Below, piece by piece: positions 29,156 through 37,861 of a stretch of 64,000 nucleotides of DNA. The first letter of the stretch is position 1. Each line of letters opens with the position of its first letter. Source of the DNA: Nevskiaceae bacterium (GTDB lineage Bacteria; Pseudomonadota; Gammaproteobacteria; Nevskiales; Nevskiaceae); the NCBI GenBank assembly GCA_004298465.1, contig SCRT01000017.1:1-64000 (forward strand), given 5' to 3'. Below the pieces are notes generated by a model that was given only the letters and a program-made list of their open reading frames with translations, was not told the DNA's origin and did not search any database. Made by a program: the position numbers and the translations under genes.

Positions 29156-29731
29156 ATGGCCGACGACGCGGCAGTAATCATGCAGAAGGTCGACGAGCCC
29201 GGCATGGGTGTACTGGAAGTGTTTCCGCTGCCCACGGACGAAGCTACGCTGCACAGCCTGCTGGCCGACATCTTCACCGAGCACTGGCAAGCCGTGCGTT
29301 TCGGCCCGCTCATCCAGGGTGCCGCCTACGAGATCGCCGCACCGCAAGCTGCCCACATCACGTTGCTGGACGGCTACATCACCGTCGATTTTGGCGTCTG
29401 GCACCTGCACTTGTGCATCGGTGAACACCACGGCACGCAGCGCTGCCCGACGCCGCCGGAACTCGCGCGCCACCGGCGCACGGCTCGCGCCGAGTTCTAC
29501 CGCATCGTCACCACCGGCGCTCCGACCTCGTGGGGCCTGCGCCTGTTCAACGGCGCCGCCGAGCAGCAAATCAACGTGATGCTGCCGAACCCGTTCCTGA
29601 CTGAACAAGGCCGCGTCGAGCACACCCCGGACTGGTCGCGGCTCGCGGTCTGGGACCGCCTGCGCGAACGCTACCTCAGCCTTGCAGCCGACCCGCGCGA
29701 CCGTACGGCATCCCGCTTCTACCATCCCTGA
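29156..29731 (+). CDS. Uncharacterised protein linked to nitrile hydratase
   Basis: A 191-residue soluble protein of unknown function. It has no signal peptide or membrane segment. A conspicuous central stretch reads VDFGVWHLHLCIGEHHG (three His and a Cys, possible metal ligands), followed by TPPELARHRRTARAEFYR and SWGLRLFNGAAEQQINVMLPNP. It starts 9 nt after the accessory gene and is part of the operon. I recall similar proteins beside NHase genes elsewhere, but no function is known to me. A role in cobalt handling or enzyme maturation is only a guess from position. Confidence 0.75.
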   Translation: MADDAAVIMQKVDEPGMGVLEVFPLPTDEATLHSLLADIFTEHWQAVRFGPLIQGAAYEIAAPQAAHITLLDGYITVDFGVWHLHLCIGEHHGTQRCPTPPELARHRRTARAEFYRIVTTGAPTSWGLRLFNGAAEQQINVMLPNPFLTEQGRVEHTPDWSRLAVWDRLRERYLSLAADPRDRTASRFYHP

Positions 29732-29817
29732 CCCGCGTCACGCCGGGGCCGTCCGACGCAACGGCAGTGCTTCGTCTATCCTCCTTCCGACAACCACGCG
29801 AGATGGAGGAGAAACAG

Positions 29818-30597
29818 ATGGCAAGATTGACAGGCAAATGCGCGCTCATCACCGGTGGGGCTCGCGGGCTGGGCCTTGCACACGGCAAGCGGCTGGCGGA
29901 ATACGGCGCAAAAGTCATGCTCACCGACCTCGACGCGGCAGCGGTTACCGCTGCGGCGGCGGAACTGAAAAAGGCCGGGCTGGACGTTCATGCCCTGCGC
30001 CAGGACGTAACGGACGAAGCCGGCTGGGATGCCACGCTTCAGGCCACGGTCGCCGCCCTCGGCGGCTTGAACGTACTGGTGAACAACGCCGGCATCGCGT
30101 TCTTCGGCGACGTCGAGACCTGCAGCTACGACAACTGGCGCAAGACGCAGGCCGTGAACCTCGATGCCGTGTTCCTCGGCACGCGCGCCGCGGTGCGCCA
30201 CATGAAGGACCACGGCGGCGGCAGCATCATCAACATTTCCTCCATCGAAGGCATCATCGGCGACCCGAACCTCGCCGCCTACAACGCCAGCAAGGGCGGC
30301 GTGCGGCTATTGACGAAATCCGCCGCGCTGCATTGCGCCCGGCAGCATTACGGCATCCGCGTGAATTCCGTCCATCCGGGCTACGTCCTCACCGACATGG
30401 TGAAAGGCGCGCTCGCCACGCTGCCGGCGGATGCCGCCGCCGCCGCCGCGGAAGACCTCAAGACCAACAAGACACCGATGGGCCGCTTCGGGACCGCGCA
30501 CGAGATCGCCGAACTCGTCGCATTCCTCGCTTCCGACGAGTCCTCCTATTCCACCGGCTCGGAGTTCGTCGCCGACGGCGGCTATTCGGCACAGTAG
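29818..30597 (+). CDS. Short-chain dehydrogenase/reductase
   Basis: A classical SDR of 259 residues: cofactor motif TGGARGLG (about 11-18), NNAGIAF, catalytic Ser in NISSIEG, YNASK (Tyr-x-x-x-Lys) and the C-terminal VADGGYSAQ. Asp in TDLDAA after the second strand favours NAD(H). It may interconvert alcohol and ketone, which would feed the BVMO product line at 21274, but that link is inference. The ATG at 29818 has a GGAGGAG ribosome site. It ends at a terminator facing the sulfur operon. Confidence 0.9.
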   Translation: MARLTGKCALITGGARGLGLAHGKRLAEYGAKVMLTDLDAAAVTAAAAELKKAGLDVHALRQDVTDEAGWDATLQATVAALGGLNVLVNNAGIAFFGDVETCSYDNWRKTQAVNLDAVFLGTRAAVRHMKDHGGGSIINISSIEGIIGDPNLAAYNASKGGVRLLTKSAALHCARQHYGIRVNSVHPGYVLTDMVKGALATLPADAAAAAAEDLKTNKTPMGRFGTAHEIAELVAFLASDESSYSTGSEFVADGGYSAQ

Positions 30598-30616
30598 ATT
30601 CCGCGTTCGAAAGCTC

Positions 30617-30648
30617 GCGCCCGGCCCGGGATTTCTCGGGCCGGGCGC
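30617..30648. terminator. Hairpin between the convergent SDR and sat genes
   Basis: A perfect 12-bp stem (GCGCCCGGCCCG / CGGGCCGGGCGC, 8-nt loop) lies between convergent genes. Flanking T-runs are weak (GGCTTT), so efficiency is uncertain. Confidence 0.6.
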
Positions 30649-30655
30649 AAGGCTT

Positions 30656-31891
30656 TCAATGAGCGGCAACTGCCGTGGCGGCGGAATGCCCCTTGAGCAC
30701 GATCTTCACGCGCTGCTCTTTCGGGATGCCCTCGTAATACCGGCGCAGAATTGCCAACACTTCCGGGCGGCTAAAGTTTGCAGGGACTTCACCGCCTTCG
30801 GACAGCAGCTTGCGCAGCTTTGTGCCGGACACCAGCACGCGCGTGGCGTCGTCGTGCGGGCAGGTCTTGGCGCTGGCCATGCCGTGGCACGCGGAGCAAT
30901 AGAACGTCCAGTCGATCTTCAGCGGCTTGGTTTTCAGCGCACCTTCGGGAATCTCGTCGAAGATCTTCTGCGAATCAAAAGGCCCGTAGAAATCGCCGAC
31001 GCCGGCGTGGTCACGGCCCACCACCAAGAATGCACAACCGTAATTCTGGCGGAACAGGGCGTGCAGCAGTGCTTCGCGCGGGCCGGCGTAGCGCATGTCG
31101 AGCGGGTAGCCGGACTGGATGACAGTGTTCGGTTTGAAGTAGTGGTCGATGAGCGTGGCAATGGCCTTCTGCCGCACTTCGGCGGGGAAATCACCGGGCT
31201 TCAGCTTGCCGAGCAGCGAGTGGATCATCACGCCGTCGGAAATCTCCAGCGCAATCTTTGCCAGGTATTCGTGGCTGCGGTGCATCGGGTTGCGGGTCTG
31301 GAACGCGGTGACAGTATGCCAGCCACGACGCGTGAATTCCGCCCGCGTCTCGGCCGGTGTCATGAACATGGCACCGTAAAGGCTGGGGAATTCTCCCCGG
31401 CTCAGCACTTTCACGGGACCGGCGAGGTTTACCTCGCCCTGCGCCATCACCATCTTCACGCCGGGGTGGGAAATATCGGTGGTGCGGAACACCTGCCGGC
31501 ACTCGTGCTCCTTGTCGATGGAGTATTTCTCCGTGACTCTCAGCGTCGCCAGCGTTTCCTGCCGCGCCGGATCAAACAGCGCGACTTCTGCTCCGAGCTT
31601 CAGCCCTTGTGCCGTGGCGGAGTCGGTGGACAGCGTGATGGGAATCGGCCAGAACAGGCCGGAGGCCAGCTTCATCTCATCGCATACACCGCGCCAGTCG
31701 GCCTTCGTCATGAAACCGTCCAGCGGCGTGAAGCCGCCGATGCCGAGCATGATGAGGTCGCCCGCTTCGCGCGACGATATGTTCAAGCGCGGCAACGTGG
31801 CCGCGCGCTCAAGCTCGGCAGCGAGGGCTTCGCCTTCGAGCAACAACGGCTTGAGCAGGCCGCCGCCGTGGGGTGCAACGAGTTCAGTCAT
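30656..31891 (-). CDS. sat: Sulfate adenylyltransferase (ATP sulfurylase, single-chain type)
   Basis: Makes adenosine 5'-phosphosulfate (APS) from ATP and sulfate. The 411-residue protein is the homo-oligomeric Sat type, not CysDN. It has the nucleotide-binding motifs [11 protein letters not shown] and GRDHAGVG, and a cysteine-containing [19 protein letters not shown] stretch of the bacterial form. The start at 31891 ([11 protein letters not shown]) was chosen over an upstream in-frame ATG at 31927. It is the last gene of the minus-strand sulfur operon, separated from cysH by about 170 nt that contain a partial copy of the cysH end. Confidence 0.95.
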   Translation of the reverse strand: MTELVAPHGGGLLKPLLLEGEALAAELERAATLPRLNISSREAGDLIMLGIGGFTPLDGFMTKADWRGVCDEMKLASGLFWPIPITLSTDSATAQGLKLGAEVALFDPARQETLATLRVTEKYSIDKEHECRQVFRTTDISHPGVKMVMAQGEVNLAGPVKVLSRGEFPSLYGAMFMTPAETRAEFTRRGWHTVTAFQTRNPMHRSHEYLAKIALEISDGVMIHSLLGKLKPGDFPAEVRQKAIATLIDHYFKPNTVIQSGYPLDMRYAGPREALLHALFRQNYGCAFLVVGRDHAGVGDFYGPFDSQKIFDEIPEGALKTKPLKIDWTFYCSACHGMASAKTCPHDDATRVLVSGTKLRKLLSEGGEVPANFSRPEVLAILRRYYEGIPKEQRVKIVLKGHSAATAVAAH

Positions 31892-31927
31892 GGTGAAACT
31901 CCGTTTGGAACTTCGAAAATCGGGCAT

Positions 31928-31976
31928 TCAATGCGCAACATGCAGGCCGCATTCGCGGTTCCCTTCGATCTTGGTC
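31928..31976 (-). pseudogene. Duplicated 3' end of cysH (remnant)
   Basis: On the minus strand this segment encodes SPTKIEGNRECGLHVAH followed by a stop, the same C-terminus as the intact cysH at 32061-32675. The two DNA copies (31928-31976 and 32061-32109) differ at about eight positions. There is no start or upstream coding sequence, so it is a remnant. About 85 nt of unrelated sequence separates it from the cysH stop. Confidence 0.8.
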
Positions 31977-32060
31977 GGGGAGGAGTAGCGCCTGAACGGC
32001 GAAGGCCGGCGTAGCCAGCCCGCCGTTCCAGGGCGCATTTCGACAGGCAGTGCGGCCCAT

Positions 32061-32675
32061 TCAATGCGCAACGTGCAGTCCACATTCACGATTGCCTTCG
32101 ATCTTGGTAGGGTCGAAATAGTCGAAGTTGTTCGGCAGGTCGTTGAGCTTGAGGTACTCGTGCATCTGCTTCGACGTCCAGTGCAGCACTGGCGCGACCT
32201 TGAGCATGCCATCGTGGTTGACGGACACCGGCTGCATCGCGGCGCGCAGCGCCGTCTGTTCCGCACGCACGGCCGTGAACCACACTTTCGGCGCGATCTC
32301 CCGCATCGCGCGCTCGAAAGGCTCCAGCTTCACTTCGTGCGCGAAGGCTTCCAGCCGCGGATCGCCGAGCGTCGGCGTCGGCCCGTCCACGGCTTCGCGG
32401 TGCGCGCGCGTGCGCAGCGGCAGGTAAGTACGCAGCTTGAGGTTCAAGCGCTGGGTAATTTCGTCGGCAACGCGGTAGGTCGCCGGCGTGCCATAACCGG
32501 AGTCCATCCACACGATTTGAATGCCCGGCTTCACGCGCGTGACCATGTGCAGGATCACGGCCTCGAAAGGCCCGAAGTTCGTGGTGCAGATGGCATGGTC
32601 GTTCTGTGCGCACGCCCATTCGATGAGCTTGAGTGGCTGGTCGCCCAGCTCCGCGTTGATTGCGTCGTAATTCAT
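32061..32675 (-). CDS. cysH: Phosphoadenylylsulfate/adenylylsulfate reductase CysH
   Basis: Reduces activated sulfate to sulfite using thioredoxin or glutaredoxin. The 204-residue protein has the PP-loop-like TTNFGPFEAVILHMV, DSGYGTPATYR, VWFTAVRAEQ, and the catalytic C-terminal ECGLH (Cys198). The Cys-Cys pairs that bind the 4Fe-4S cluster in APS reductases are missing, which by family rule points to PAPS as substrate, yet no APS kinase gene is in the operon. The protein is about 40 residues shorter than E. coli CysH. It lies between cysI and sat. Confidence 0.9.
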   Translation of the reverse strand: MNYDAINAELGDQPLKLIEWACAQNDHAICTTNFGPFEAVILHMVTRVKPGIQIVWMDSGYGTPATYRVADEITQRLNLKLRTYLPLRTRAHREAVDGPTPTLGDPRLEAFAHEVKLEPFERAMREIAPKVWFTAVRAEQTALRAAMQPVSVNHDGMLKVAPVLHWTSKQMHEYLKLNDLPNNFDYFDPTKIEGNRECGLHVAH

Positions 32676-32710
32676 TCTTAACTCCTGATCTGAAGATTCG
32701 AGAAGGTTTT

Positions 32711-34420
32711 TCAGTAATTGATGACCGGGCGGCGCTTCGGCGGTTCCACCAGCCCCACGCGCGCCACGAAGTCGCCGAAGTGCTCACCGGCACTGCGCTC
32801 GGCGGCGAAGCGGCCGAAGATTTCGTCCAGCGCGGCAAGGATTTCCGCTTCGCCGATGTTTTCCTTGTACATCCCGTTCATACGCTCGCCGAGATGGTCG
32901 GCGCCCAGGCGCAGGTCGTACTTGCCGATGGCGCGACCGATGAGGCCGATTTCGCCCATGTAGGAACGCGAGCAACTGTTCGGGCAGCCCGACAGGCGGA
33001 AATGAATCGGCTCGTCCCGCAGGCCGTACCGGTCCAGTAGCTCTTCGAATTTTTCGAGGATGTGCGGCAGATAGCGCTCGGATTCCGCCATCGCCAGGCC
33101 GCAGGTCGGCAGCGCCACGCATGCCAGTGCATGCAGCCGGATGCCGCTCGCGCGCTTGTAGTCGTCCAGCCCGTACTGCTCGACCAGCGCGTCGATGGCG
33201 GCACGGTCTTCTGGCGCCACGTCGGCGATGATCAGGTTCTGGTCGCAGGTCATGCGGAACTCGCCGGTGTGGACACGGGCGATCTCACGCATGCCGGTCT
33301 GGCGCGCGCGGCCCTCCACGTCCTTGATGCGGCCGGCTGGAATCTGCAGCGTCAAGTGCCAGCGGCCATCGTCGCCTTCCACCCAGCCATAGCGGTCGCC
33401 GTTGTGGTCGAAGTGGTAGGGGCGCGGCGGCTCGATCGGGAACGGCAGGCGCGACTGCAGCTCGTCGTGGTACCACTGCAGGCCGCGGTCGTCGATGGTG
33501 TATTTCAACCGCGCGTGCTTGCGTTCGCCGCGGTCGCCGAAGTCGCGCTGGACCGCGATCGCGTGCCAGCAGGTCTCCAGAAGGTGCTCCGGCGGCACGA
33601 AGCCGATGAGGTCACCCAGAGACGGGTAGGTCTTCGGATCGCCCGCCGTTGCCCCCATGCTGCCGCCGGGGGCCAGGTTGAACCCCTGCAATTTGTTGTG
33701 CTCGTCGAGGATGGCGATCAGGCCGAAGTCCTGGGCGAAGACATCGATGTCGTTGTAGGGCGGGATGGCGATGCCGAACTTGAACTTGCGTGGCAGGTAG
33801 GCCGGTCCGAGCAGCGGTTCCTCATCGTTCGCGCCGTCGCTGGTGCGTTCGCGCTTTTCGATCCACAACTCGCGGTAAGCCGTGGTGCGCGGCTTGACGT
33901 GGTTCATGATCTTCAGCGCCCAGTCGTAGAGTTCCGCATGGGTGGAAGACAGCTTCGGATTCACCGAGCAGATGACGTTGCGCACGTCATCGCCGCAGGC
34001 CGCCAGCGTGGACAGGCCGATGGCGTTGATGCCGCCGATGAAGTCGCGCAGGTGTTCCTTGCGGATCATGTGGAACTGAAAGGTCTGGCGCGTCGTGATG
34101 CGCAGGCCGTTGCTGGCGTAGCGGTTGGCGAGTTCGTCCAGCCCCAGCCATTGCTGGGGCGTGAGCATGCCGCCCGGCAGGCGCACGCGCACCATGAAGC
34201 CGTAGTCCGGCTCCAGCTTCTGGCGCCGGCGCTCATCGCGCACGTCGCGGTCATCCTGCATGTAGCTGCCGTGGAATTTCAGCAGCTTGGTGTCGGGCTC
34301 GCTGATGGCACCGGTGGTGCGGTCGGCAAGGCCAAGGTCGATGGTGCCGCGCAGAAAGCGGCTGTCGGCCTTGATGTGCTCAAGCTGCGAAAGCTTGATG
34401 GGTCGTTCTGCTTGAGTCAT
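32711..34420 (-). CDS. cysI: Sulfite reductase hemoprotein subunit
   Basis: Six-electron reduction of sulfite to sulfide at a siroheme-4Fe4S centre. The 569-residue protein keeps the cluster cysteines at 434, 440, 479 and 483 (CVALPTC and GCPNSC), the same numbers as in E. coli CysI. The duplicated ferredoxin-nitrite/sulfite reductase halves are both present (GLRITTRQTFQFH, LSSTHAELYD). The ATG at 34420 (MTQAERPIKLS) fits the family; the frame is open to 34465. It needs CysJ (next upstream) as electron donor and siroheme from CysG. Confidence 0.96.
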   Translation of the reverse strand: MTQAERPIKLSQLEHIKADSRFLRGTIDLGLADRTTGAISEPDTKLLKFHGSYMQDDRDVRDERRRQKLEPDYGFMVRVRLPGGMLTPQQWLGLDELANRYASNGLRITTRQTFQFHMIRKEHLRDFIGGINAIGLSTLAACGDDVRNVICSVNPKLSSTHAELYDWALKIMNHVKPRTTAYRELWIEKRERTSDGANDEEPLLGPAYLPRKFKFGIAIPPYNDIDVFAQDFGLIAILDEHNKLQGFNLAPGGSMGATAGDPKTYPSLGDLIGFVPPEHLLETCWHAIAVQRDFGDRGERKHARLKYTIDDRGLQWYHDELQSRLPFPIEPPRPYHFDHNGDRYGWVEGDDGRWHLTLQIPAGRIKDVEGRARQTGMREIARVHTGEFRMTCDQNLIIADVAPEDRAAIDALVEQYGLDDYKRASGIRLHALACVALPTCGLAMAESERYLPHILEKFEELLDRYGLRDEPIHFRLSGCPNSCSRSYMGEIGLIGRAIGKYDLRLGADHLGERMNGMYKENIGEAEILAALDEIFGRFAAERSAGEHFGDFVARVGLVEPPKRRPVINY

Positions 34421-34461
34421 GAGTCTGCAATCCGTTGAAAGTCGGGCGTTGAAAGTGCGGG

Positions 34462-36297
34462 TCAATACACGTCGCGGGCGTAACGGCCTTCGGCCAGCAG
34501 GCCCTTCAGCCAGGCTGTGGCCTCTTCACGCGGCTTGTTGCCGTGCTCGGCAATGACGTCGATGAGCGCAGCGTTGACATCCGGAGCCATATGCTCGGCA
34601 TCGCCGCACACGTACAGATGCGCACCGGCGTTCAGCCATGCCCACACGTCCGCGCCGTGCTCGCGCAGGCGGTCCTGCACGTAGATCTTCTCGGCCTGGT
34701 CGCGCGAGAAGGCGACGTCGAGGCGCGTCAGCGTGCCTTCCTTGAGCGCCTGCAGCCATTCGATCTGATACAGGAAGTCGCTGTGGCGATGCGGGTTGCC
34801 GAAGAACAGCCAGTTGCGGCCCGTCGCGCCGTCTTCCTGGCGCTGCTGCAGAAACGCACGGAACGGGGCCACGCCGGTGCCGGGGCCGACCATGATGACG
34901 TCTCGCGTGCCATCCGCCGGCAGGCGGAAGCGCGTGTTGGCCTCGATGAACACCGGCACCTGGGCGCCTTCCGGCACCTCGCACAGGTAGCGGCTGGCGG
35001 CACCCCAGCGTGCTTCGCCGTCCTGCTCGAAGGCGAGGCGCGCAACGGTCAGGTGTATTTCTTCATCGGCCTGCGCTTCGCTGGAAGCGATGGAATACAT
35101 GCGCGGCGCCAGCGGGCGCAGCGCCGCCACCAGCCCTGCAGCGTCCCACGCCGTCGGGTAGCCGCGCAGCACGTCGATGACTTGCTGGCTGGCCAACAGC
35201 TGGGCAAATTCCGCCGACGCGGTGGGTTGCAGCAAGGCCTGCAGCGCGGCGTGCCCGCCCCGTTCGCCATGGGCTTTCAGGAACGGCCGCGTCAGCGCCG
35301 TCAGTTCGCGCCGCTCACCGAGCCAGCGGGACAGCGGCAGGGTTTCCTCGCCGACCGTGACGTCCGTGGCACCGTCCAGTTTCAGCACGTCGAGCACACG
35401 CGCCACGAGTTCCGGTGCCTGCGTCGGCCACACGCCGAGCGCGTCGCCCGGCTGGTAGTGCAGGCCGCTGCCGGCCAGCGACAGTTCGATGTGGCGCACG
35501 TCCTTCTCGCTGCCGCTGCCGACGATGCGCTGGTTGGCCAGCACTTCGGCCACGAACGGACGCTCCCGCGTCCACGCGGAACGCGCCGGACGCAGCGGCG
35601 TGACCACACTGCTTGCCGCGGCGGGCGCAGCCGCTGGCGCGCTCAGGCGTTCTTCCGCTTGCTTCAAGGCCGTTTCGGCCCAGGGCCCGGCGACGGTCTC
35701 GATATCCACATCCGCTTCGGCGTGGTCGAACAGGCGCGTGGCGCCGAGTTCCGCCAGCCGTGTATCCAGAGTGCGCCCGACGCCGCAGAAGTCTGCATAG
35801 CTGGAATCGCCCAGCGCCAGCACGGCGTAGGACAATTCCGGCAGCTTCGGCGCGCGGCGGCCGGTGATGAATTCGAAAAAACCGCGCGCGTCGTCCGTGG
35901 GTTCTGCGGCGTCGCCCTCGCTGTGGGTGGCAAAGACAAGGTAGAGGAAACGCTCTTTCTTCAGTTCGCTCGTGCGGTAAGCGTCGGCGCGCACGATGCG
36001 CACCGGCAGGCCGGCCGTCTCGACCCGCGCCGCGAGCTGTTCGGCCACGCGCTTGGCGTTGCCGGTCTGGCTGCCGTAGACGATAGTCAGGCGTTCGTCG
36101 CTCGCCGCCGCAACGGGCGCCACCGGCAGCGCCGCCGTGGTGGCAACCCCGCCGAGTTGCGCTGCGGCACCCGCCATGTAACCGGACAACCAGTGCAGGG
36201 CGTGGGCGTCCAGTCCTTGGATAAGGTCGGCGGCGGTCTGCGCCTTTTCGGGCGAGATGGGCGGCAGCACCCGCGCTGCGGAGCTTGCGTAAGTCAT
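34462..36297 (-). CDS. cysJ: Sulfite reductase flavoprotein subunit
   Basis: Passes electrons from NADPH through FAD and FMN to CysI. The 611-residue protein has an N-terminal flavodoxin domain (TIVYGSQTGNAKRVAEQL, about 71-88), the linker/FAD domain (MYSIASS) and the NADPH site (MVGPGTGVAPFRAFLQQRQ, ending in the conserved RYARDVY). It is the first of the cysJI pair; the cysI start lies 41 nt after its stop. Confidence 0.96.
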   Translation of the reverse strand: MTYASSAARVLPPISPEKAQTAADLIQGLDAHALHWLSGYMAGAAAQLGGVATTAALPVAPVAAASDERLTIVYGSQTGNAKRVAEQLAARVETAGLPVRIVRADAYRTSELKKERFLYLVFATHSEGDAAEPTDDARGFFEFITGRRAPKLPELSYAVLALGDSSYADFCGVGRTLDTRLAELGATRLFDHAEADVDIETVAGPWAETALKQAEERLSAPAAAPAAASSVVTPLRPARSAWTRERPFVAEVLANQRIVGSGSEKDVRHIELSLAGSGLHYQPGDALGVWPTQAPELVARVLDVLKLDGATDVTVGEETLPLSRWLGERRELTALTRPFLKAHGERGGHAALQALLQPTASAEFAQLLASQQVIDVLRGYPTAWDAAGLVAALRPLAPRMYSIASSEAQADEEIHLTVARLAFEQDGEARWGAASRYLCEVPEGAQVPVFIEANTRFRLPADGTRDVIMVGPGTGVAPFRAFLQQRQEDGATGRNWLFFGNPHRHSDFLYQIEWLQALKEGTLTRLDVAFSRDQAEKIYVQDRLREHGADVWAWLNAGAHLYVCGDAEHMAPDVNAALIDVIAEHGNKPREEATAWLKGLLAEGRYARDVY

Positions 36298-36367
36298 GGT
36301 CTTTCCTTGTGTTGTAGCCCGTTGCCAGGCAGTGGAATCAAAGACGGAAGGGATGGGGCGCCGCGGT

Positions 36368-37837
36368 TCACGCCTCGTTCACGGCGTGGGCGGGCATTCG
36401 TGCAGCAGCACCGAGCGCGGCTTCAGCCGACTGATCGCGGCCGCCGAACCACGCCAGCCGGTCGCGCAGCTTCACGACTTCACCGACGATCACGAGACTG
36501 GCGCTGCGGACACCAGCCGCCGCGACTTTTTCCGGCAGGTCGTGCAGCGTTGCACACAGCACGCGCTGGCTGGGCTGCGTGCCGTTTTCGACCACTGCGG
36601 CGGGCCAATCGGGCGGCAAGCCGGCCGCCACCAGCTTTTCGCACAGCGTCGGCAGCGTCGACAGACCCATGTAGATGACCAGCGTCTGGCCCGGCCGCGC
36701 GAGGCTGTCCCACGGCAGGCTCAGCTCGGCTCCAGCGCGGGCGTGGCCAGTGACGAACACGCAGGCCTGGGCATAGTCGCGATGCGTCAGCGGGATGCCC
36801 GCGTAGGCCGCGCAGCCGTTCGCGGCACTGACGCCGGGCACGAGCTGGAACGGCACGCCGTGCGCCGCCAGTGCCTCGGCTTCCTCGCCACCGCGCCCGA
36901 ACACGAAGGGGTCGCCGCCTTTCAGGCGCAGCACGCGCTGCCCGGCCTGTGCCCGCGCGACGAGCAAGGCGTTGATCTCCGCCTGTGGCACGGCGTGGTG
37001 GCCGCTGCGCTTGCCGACGAAGACACGCTCGGCATCCTGGCGCACCAGCGCCAGCACGCGCGGGTCGAGCAGCCGGTCGTAGAACACCACGTCAGCCTGC
37101 TGCATCAACCGCAGGGCGCGCAGGGTCAGCAGGTCCGGATCGCCGGGGCCGGCACCGACGAGATACACCTCGCCGCGTTGCGGGCCGCCTGCAACACGCG
37201 CCGCAAGCACTGCGGCAGCGGCGGTGGCGTCGCCGCGCAGTACCGCCTCGGCGCCTTCGCCGTCGAGGAAGTCCTCCCACACACTACGGCGCGCGGCGGG
37301 AGCCAGCCGGGCGTTCACCGCGCCGCGGGCCGTGCCCAGGAATCGGGCCAGCTTGCCGGTCTGCGCCGGCAGGCGGGCTTCGATGTCTTCCTTGATGCGC
37401 CGCGCCAGCACCGGCGCCGTGCCGCTGGTGGAAACGGCGACCGTAACCGGCGCGCGGTCGACGATGGCCGGCGAAATGGCCGTCGACAACGTGATGTCGT
37501 CGACGACGTTGACGAACAGGTTGCGGCGGCGAGCAGCCTCTGCAACCCGGGCGTTGAGGGCGTGGTCGTCCGTCGCTGCCACGACATAGCGGCAGCCGTC
37601 CAGCTGACTGGCATCGAAAGCCTCGGCAACATGCTGCAGCGTGTGCGCCGCTGCAAGCGCCGCAACCACCGTGTCCAGATGCCGGGCGACCACTTCGACG
37701 CGGGCGCCACTGCGCAGCAGCCGGCGGATCTTGCGCAGCGCGACGACACCACCACCGACCACCAGCACGCGCTCGCCGGCCAACCGCAGGAAGATCGGGA
37801 AATCGGCAGCGCTGTTGAAGTGCAAGGATGCGGACAT
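36368..37837 (-). CDS. cysG: Trifunctional siroheme synthase
   Basis: Makes siroheme, the CysI cofactor, from uroporphyrinogen III. Residues about 1-200 are the NAD-dependent dehydrogenase/ferrochelatase half (LVVGGGVVALRK and STSGTAPVLARRIK, with the conserved Ser). Residues about 215-460 are the SAM methyltransferase half (VYLVGAGPGDPDLLT, VGKRSGHH, RLKGGDPFVFGRGGEEAEAL, VPGVSAA). The length of 489 is somewhat above E. coli CysG because of a short C-terminal tail. It is placed between the TSUP gene and cysJ. Confidence 0.96.
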   Translation of the reverse strand: MSASLHFNSAADFPIFLRLAGERVLVVGGGVVALRKIRRLLRSGARVEVVARHLDTVVAALAAAHTLQHVAEAFDASQLDGCRYVVAATDDHALNARVAEAARRRNLFVNVVDDITLSTAISPAIVDRAPVTVAVSTSGTAPVLARRIKEDIEARLPAQTGKLARFLGTARGAVNARLAPAARRSVWEDFLDGEGAEAVLRGDATAAAAVLAARVAGGPQRGEVYLVGAGPGDPDLLTLRALRLMQQADVVFYDRLLDPRVLALVRQDAERVFVGKRSGHHAVPQAEINALLVARAQAGQRVLRLKGGDPFVFGRGGEEAEALAAHGVPFQLVPGVSAANGCAAYAGIPLTHRDYAQACVFVTGHARAGAELSLPWDSLARPGQTLVIYMGLSTLPTLCEKLVAAGLPPDWPAAVVENGTQPSQRVLCATLHDLPEKVAAAGVRSASLVIVGEVVKLRDRLAWFGGRDQSAEAALGAAARMPAHAVNEA

Positions 37838-37861
37838 TGAAGGGTCTCGAAAACGGAAAAG

